This document shows, piece by piece, positions 61,274-64,000 of a stretch of DNA of 64,000 nt. The stretch comes from Primula veris (taxonomy: Eukaryota; Streptophyta; Magnoliopsida; Ericales; Primulaceae). Where the stretch lies: contig OY821742.1 in the NCBI GenBank assembly GCA_963682055.1, forward strand, positions 19,154,135-19,218,134. The letters are read 5' to 3'. Within the stretch, counting starts at the first letter, position 1. Each line of letters opens with the position of its first letter. The notes beneath the pieces were generated by a model. It saw nothing but the letters and a program-made list of their open reading frames with translations. It was not told the DNA's origin and ran no database searches. A program made the position numbers and the translations under genes.

Positions 61274-61649
61274 AGCGTGGCGGTTAACGCGGTTCTTGAG
61301 CTCCACCGGGTGTTATCTCAAGATCCCCAAGTGGTCAACAGGGTCTAACCTTGATCAAATCTATTAGTTCTAGGATATTTACTATCGTGAAGCAGGAGAC
61401 TGGCCATAACGGTTTCATGTTAGGTTCAACAAGGCCTTATATAGTAACGCATCGCTCTTTGATTCTTTCGAGCACTCCAAGTTGAGTTGGGCTATCTACA
61501 ACGACGATCAGTCGATGAGTGAACTTTATTTACGACGTCAAATACTTAATATGGTGACGTGTAATTGGGTACAAATGGTCGTGCGACACATGCTGTTGGA
61601 TCACTTGAGGGAAATGATGGTTTCAGCTGGGTTCCACACGGCTGGGTGA
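61274..61649 (+). pseudogene. DELLA-type GRAS gene fragment, decayed
   Basis: Three plus-strand frames give pieces in the order of the DELLA C-terminal half. AVNAVLELHRVLSQDPQVV and RV match VVVNSVFELHKLL. LIKSISSRIFTIVKQETGHN matches VKQIKPVIFTVVEQESNHN. SLFDSFE then SMSELYLRRQILNMV...VVRHMLLDHLREMMVSAGF matches LFDSLE/MSEVYLGKQICNVV...ERHETLSQWRNRFGSAGF. At least two frameshifts, near 61344 and 61440, separate the pieces, and the frame stops at 61647. DELLA proteins repress gibberellin responses; this copy lacks the DELLA and leucine-repeat regions and cannot work. Assignment to GRAS is firm; the DELLA subgroup is likely. Confidence 0.72.
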
Positions 61650-61769
61650 AGTACCGTTGTTTGCGACCTCTTTTTGGAAAATTTAATCGAAGTTTTTTAT
61701 CGAATAAAATCTCTCATTTGTAATGAATTTAGTGACTATCCCTAGTGTCTGATTTTTGTTTATGTGTGA

Positions 61770-62887
61770 TTAATATAAATACTGTAATTTTGTGATTGTC
61801 TATGTGTTTGAGTGTTTTTAGTTGTGTTTGGAGCTCATGTGGAGAGATGACAATAGAAAAGCAAGTAAGCAAGTGATGATCTATGCTAGCTTTTACGGCT
61901 TGCATCCGGCTTATTATTGACAAGTTGGCAATATGTGCTTTTTATATCGGTGTTTTGAGGGCTTATGTTTCACTTGATAGTATTTGTTGTTATTTCTTGT
62001 ACTTGGTATTTTTATCTATGTTTAGAGTTTATATGTATATATGAAAAGTTTTAACAAAATAAATTGCTTTTTCTTCTCTGACATATTTGCAAGTTGAAGA
62101 GCTTAACACCTTTTGTTAAAAACTGTTTTTTCAAAGGGTAAGTATATCTACAATGTATAATCTAACATTGTATTAAGTAAATAGATATTTTAATGGTGTG
62201 AATTACTTGATTGTGATAATTGATTGTTAGGTTTTAGATGATGAATTTACAATTTCAGGTTTATTGTATTAGTAACTATGTACGTCATATGCTTACCTTT
62301 TCTTTAAATGTTTGCGGTTGTTTTGGTAGGCGGCGGCTAACCCAAGCTGTTGGAAATTATAAAGGCTTGATTTTGTAAATTTGAATAATCCGATGGACTA
62401 ACTTTGATATTTGTTAAGTTTGATGTTTAAGTAAAAGATATTTATGTATTTAAAAATTATGTTGTAACCTTATAACGTGATTAAAAAAAATTGTATTATA
62501 CTAAAAACTTCTAATTAGTCCTATATGTAAATTTGAAAAGTCATAAATAGTGTAAATAGTATATTAGACGAAATGCAAATAACTTCATAAATGAAGTAAA
62601 TTTTCTAGATTATGTATGCACATTTCTAAATGTGTAAGCATTTTTTCTTGATTGTGTAGTCATTTTTTTTTATTGTGTATTCACTAGTCTAAATTTGTAT
62701 GCACTTTTTCGATTGTGTACGCACTTTTTTGGATTGTCAATAATAACCCGAATTCGGATTGTAAAAGCAAGCATGGATCATCACTTGCTTACTTGCTTTT
62801 CTACAGACATCTCCACATATGAGCTCTAAAAACAACTAAAAACAATCAAACACATGGACGATAACTAAATTACAGTACTTATATTAA
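61770..62887. mobile_element. Transposon-like element with 153-bp terminal inverted repeats
   Basis: 61770-61922 and 62735-62887 are both 153 bp and are reverse complements with moderate mismatch. Shared blocks include AAAAGCAAGTAAGCAAGTGA, TAATATAA(A/G)TACTGTAATTT and TTATTATTGACAA. The 812-bp interior has no ORF but ends in about seven 21-bp minisatellite units (62590-62734). Arms of this length are typical of MULE-type or foldback elements; no target duplication was recognised. Confidence 0.7.
62590..62734. repeat. 21-bp minisatellite, core TATGCACTTTT (third locus)
   Basis: Units such as TTTGTATGCACTTTTTCGATT, about 21 bp each and more diverged than at the other two loci, directly abut the right inverted repeat. 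Confidence 0.72.
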
Positions 62888-62899
62888 ACAGGGCTATAA

Positions 62900-63240
62900 A
62901 TGAGGCGAAAAAGTTATCGTTTTCGTTTCATTAAGAGCTCGTCTCGTTTTCGTTTCGTTACTAAATGATAATAAAATAAAATATACATTTCGTTTAGTAA
63001 ACGAGATGATAATGCTCATAGCATTGTTCGTTTCGTTAAATTTCGTTTTGTCCAATATATATATATATATATTAGAAAAAAATAATATATATATATACTT
63101 TTTATTGCCCTCATACCATAATATTTTTTGCGCTGATACCACACATAATATTGTCCTGATACCATTTTAAGGTTCGATATTGTAGATGTTCAAGGTTCGA
63201 TATTGTATATAAAGTAAAAAAGAAACAAGAAACTATAAAC
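62900..63240. other. CGTTTCGTTTTCG-rich low-complexity block and TA microsatellite
   Basis: 62920-63050 repeats TCGTTTCGTT and CGTTTTCG; 63053-63070 is a TA run; GGTTCGATATTGTA occurs twice (63171 and 63192). No gene seen. Confidence 0.5.
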
Positions 63241-63508
63241 TATAAAGTAGAGATAATAACAATTATACTAAGATTTATAATACAAAGGAAAAAGAGAACT
63301 TACAAAATATAATATTTATTGTCAAGCAAACGTTATAGAGAGAATGTTTTTTATATGGAAAACTTTTTTGGGGTGTCTTGGACAAGTTCCAATCTAGCAC
63401 TTTTATAGTGAAAGTTTTGCAATGTTTTACATCATTCCTTACATCACCTTCTATTATTACATTTAATTTACAACTCACACTCCATATCACACCATACTAT
63501 CACTATTA

Positions 63509-63565
63509 TTTTATTACACATTACACATTACACATTACACATTACACATTACATATTACACATTA
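63509..63565. repeat. (CACATTA)n heptamer array
   Basis: About eight tandem ACACATT/ATTACAC units at a 7-bp period. The overlying ORF is a repeat product. Confidence 0.88.
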
Positions 63566-63745
63566 TTTTTACATAATATTACACATTGCATACCACACAT
63601 AATATTTTTACATAATACTTCCCACATAAAAAGAAATACACAAAAGAAATACATATGAAATTCCTTGTAAGTAATTTGGGTCCTTGTAAGTAGGAGTCGT
63701 TCGGCTACCTCAGATAGCAACGATTTATTTCTTTGTTTTGTGGAA

Positions 63746-64000
63746 TTATTTTTCTTTTTTGAATATTTTCACTGGAAGATTATTTTTCCAGTTCAGATTG
63801 TATGAATATGTCATTTTGCCTTTTCCTTTGTCTTCGCTAGAATTTTTCTTAGTATTATGTAGTACTAATATTTTCATAATGCTTTCAAATGAGTCATCCG
63901 AGTCTTCTAATTCGGTTTCATATTTATGTCCTTCTCCTGCGAGGATATTTTCATCAATAATTTCATCAGAATTTGATTTTTCCGAAATCGACATATTATC
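63746..64000 (-). CDS. Unidentified acidic/Lys-rich ORF at the window edge
   Basis: An open minus-strand frame of at least 82 codons enters from beyond the edge or starts at the ATG at 63994. It is acidic at first (SNSDEIIDENILAGE, ELEDSDDSFESIMK), then basic (KKNSSEDKGKGKM, KIFKKEK). No domain is recognised. The Ser/Glu-then-Lys pattern occurs in retroelement gag linkers, so a retrotransposon origin is possible. It may be partial or not a gene. Confidence 0.3.
   Translation of the reverse strand, partial: DNMSISEKSNSDEIIDENILAGEGHKYETELEDSDDSFESIMKILVLHNTKKNSSEDKGKGKMTYSYNLNWKNNLPVKIFKKEK

Noticed and set aside
63378..63602. Plus-strand ORF of 74 codons near the right edge
   Set aside because: Its second half is the heptamer array CACATTA; no independent support.

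Overview
This window comes from a eudicot-type plant nuclear genome. The evidence is an intron-rich SWI/SNF chromatin-remodelling gene of the plant-specific SPLAYED (SYD) class, a decayed DELLA (GRAS) fragment, Ty1/copia and Ty3/gypsy retrotransposons, CACTA, Helitron, Stowaway-like and foldback DNA elements, and pieces of chloroplast (psbB) and mitochondrial (nad1) DNA. I cannot name the species. All similarity calls are from memory of the families; no search was run, and all alignments and exon junctions were worked out by eye.

Layout. 1-2.7 kb: AT-rich intergenic DNA with a 193-bp CACTA-type miniature element and an LTR-like fragment. 2.7-15.4 kb: a degraded Ty1/copia element (2741-15415), split by a younger gag-only copia element (6942-11824) that has a perfect 5-bp target duplication. 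15.4-21 kb: AT-rich repeats, a foldback element (about 17490-18935) holding a 21-bp-period minisatellite, and a psbB fragment. 21.2-46.9 kb, minus strand: the SYD-like gene. I traced 37 coding exons by hand that join in frame into about 3,278 codons. Its 5' leader lies in a tandemly duplicated tract at 47.5-48.9 kb. Introns carry a mitochondrial nad1 fragment, a hairpin MITE and a Helitron. 49-54 kb: a mariner-type terminus, a 1.77-kb retroposed element with 15-bp target duplications, and a second 21-bp minisatellite. 54-61.3 kb: a minus-strand Ty3/gypsy remnant with gag but no recognisable pol, between LTR-like segments. 61.3-64 kb: the DELLA pseudogene fragment, a 1.1-kb element with 153-bp terminal inverted repeats and a third copy of the 21-bp repeat, simple repeats, and an unidentified ORF at the edge.

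Only the SYD-like gene looks functional. Its protein reads as: a conserved N-terminal block, HSA region, SNF2 ATPase, SnAC region, an AT-hook/Pro-rich exon, then a long acidic tail. The tail is built from duplicated phase-1 exons and a last exon with eight copies of a Ser-Gln-Phe-type repeat. The main new observations are the dispersed 21-bp minisatellite family inside inverted-repeat elements, the repeated SYD leader, exon duplication and repeat growth in the SYD tail, two GC-AG introns in that gene, and the DELLA fossil.
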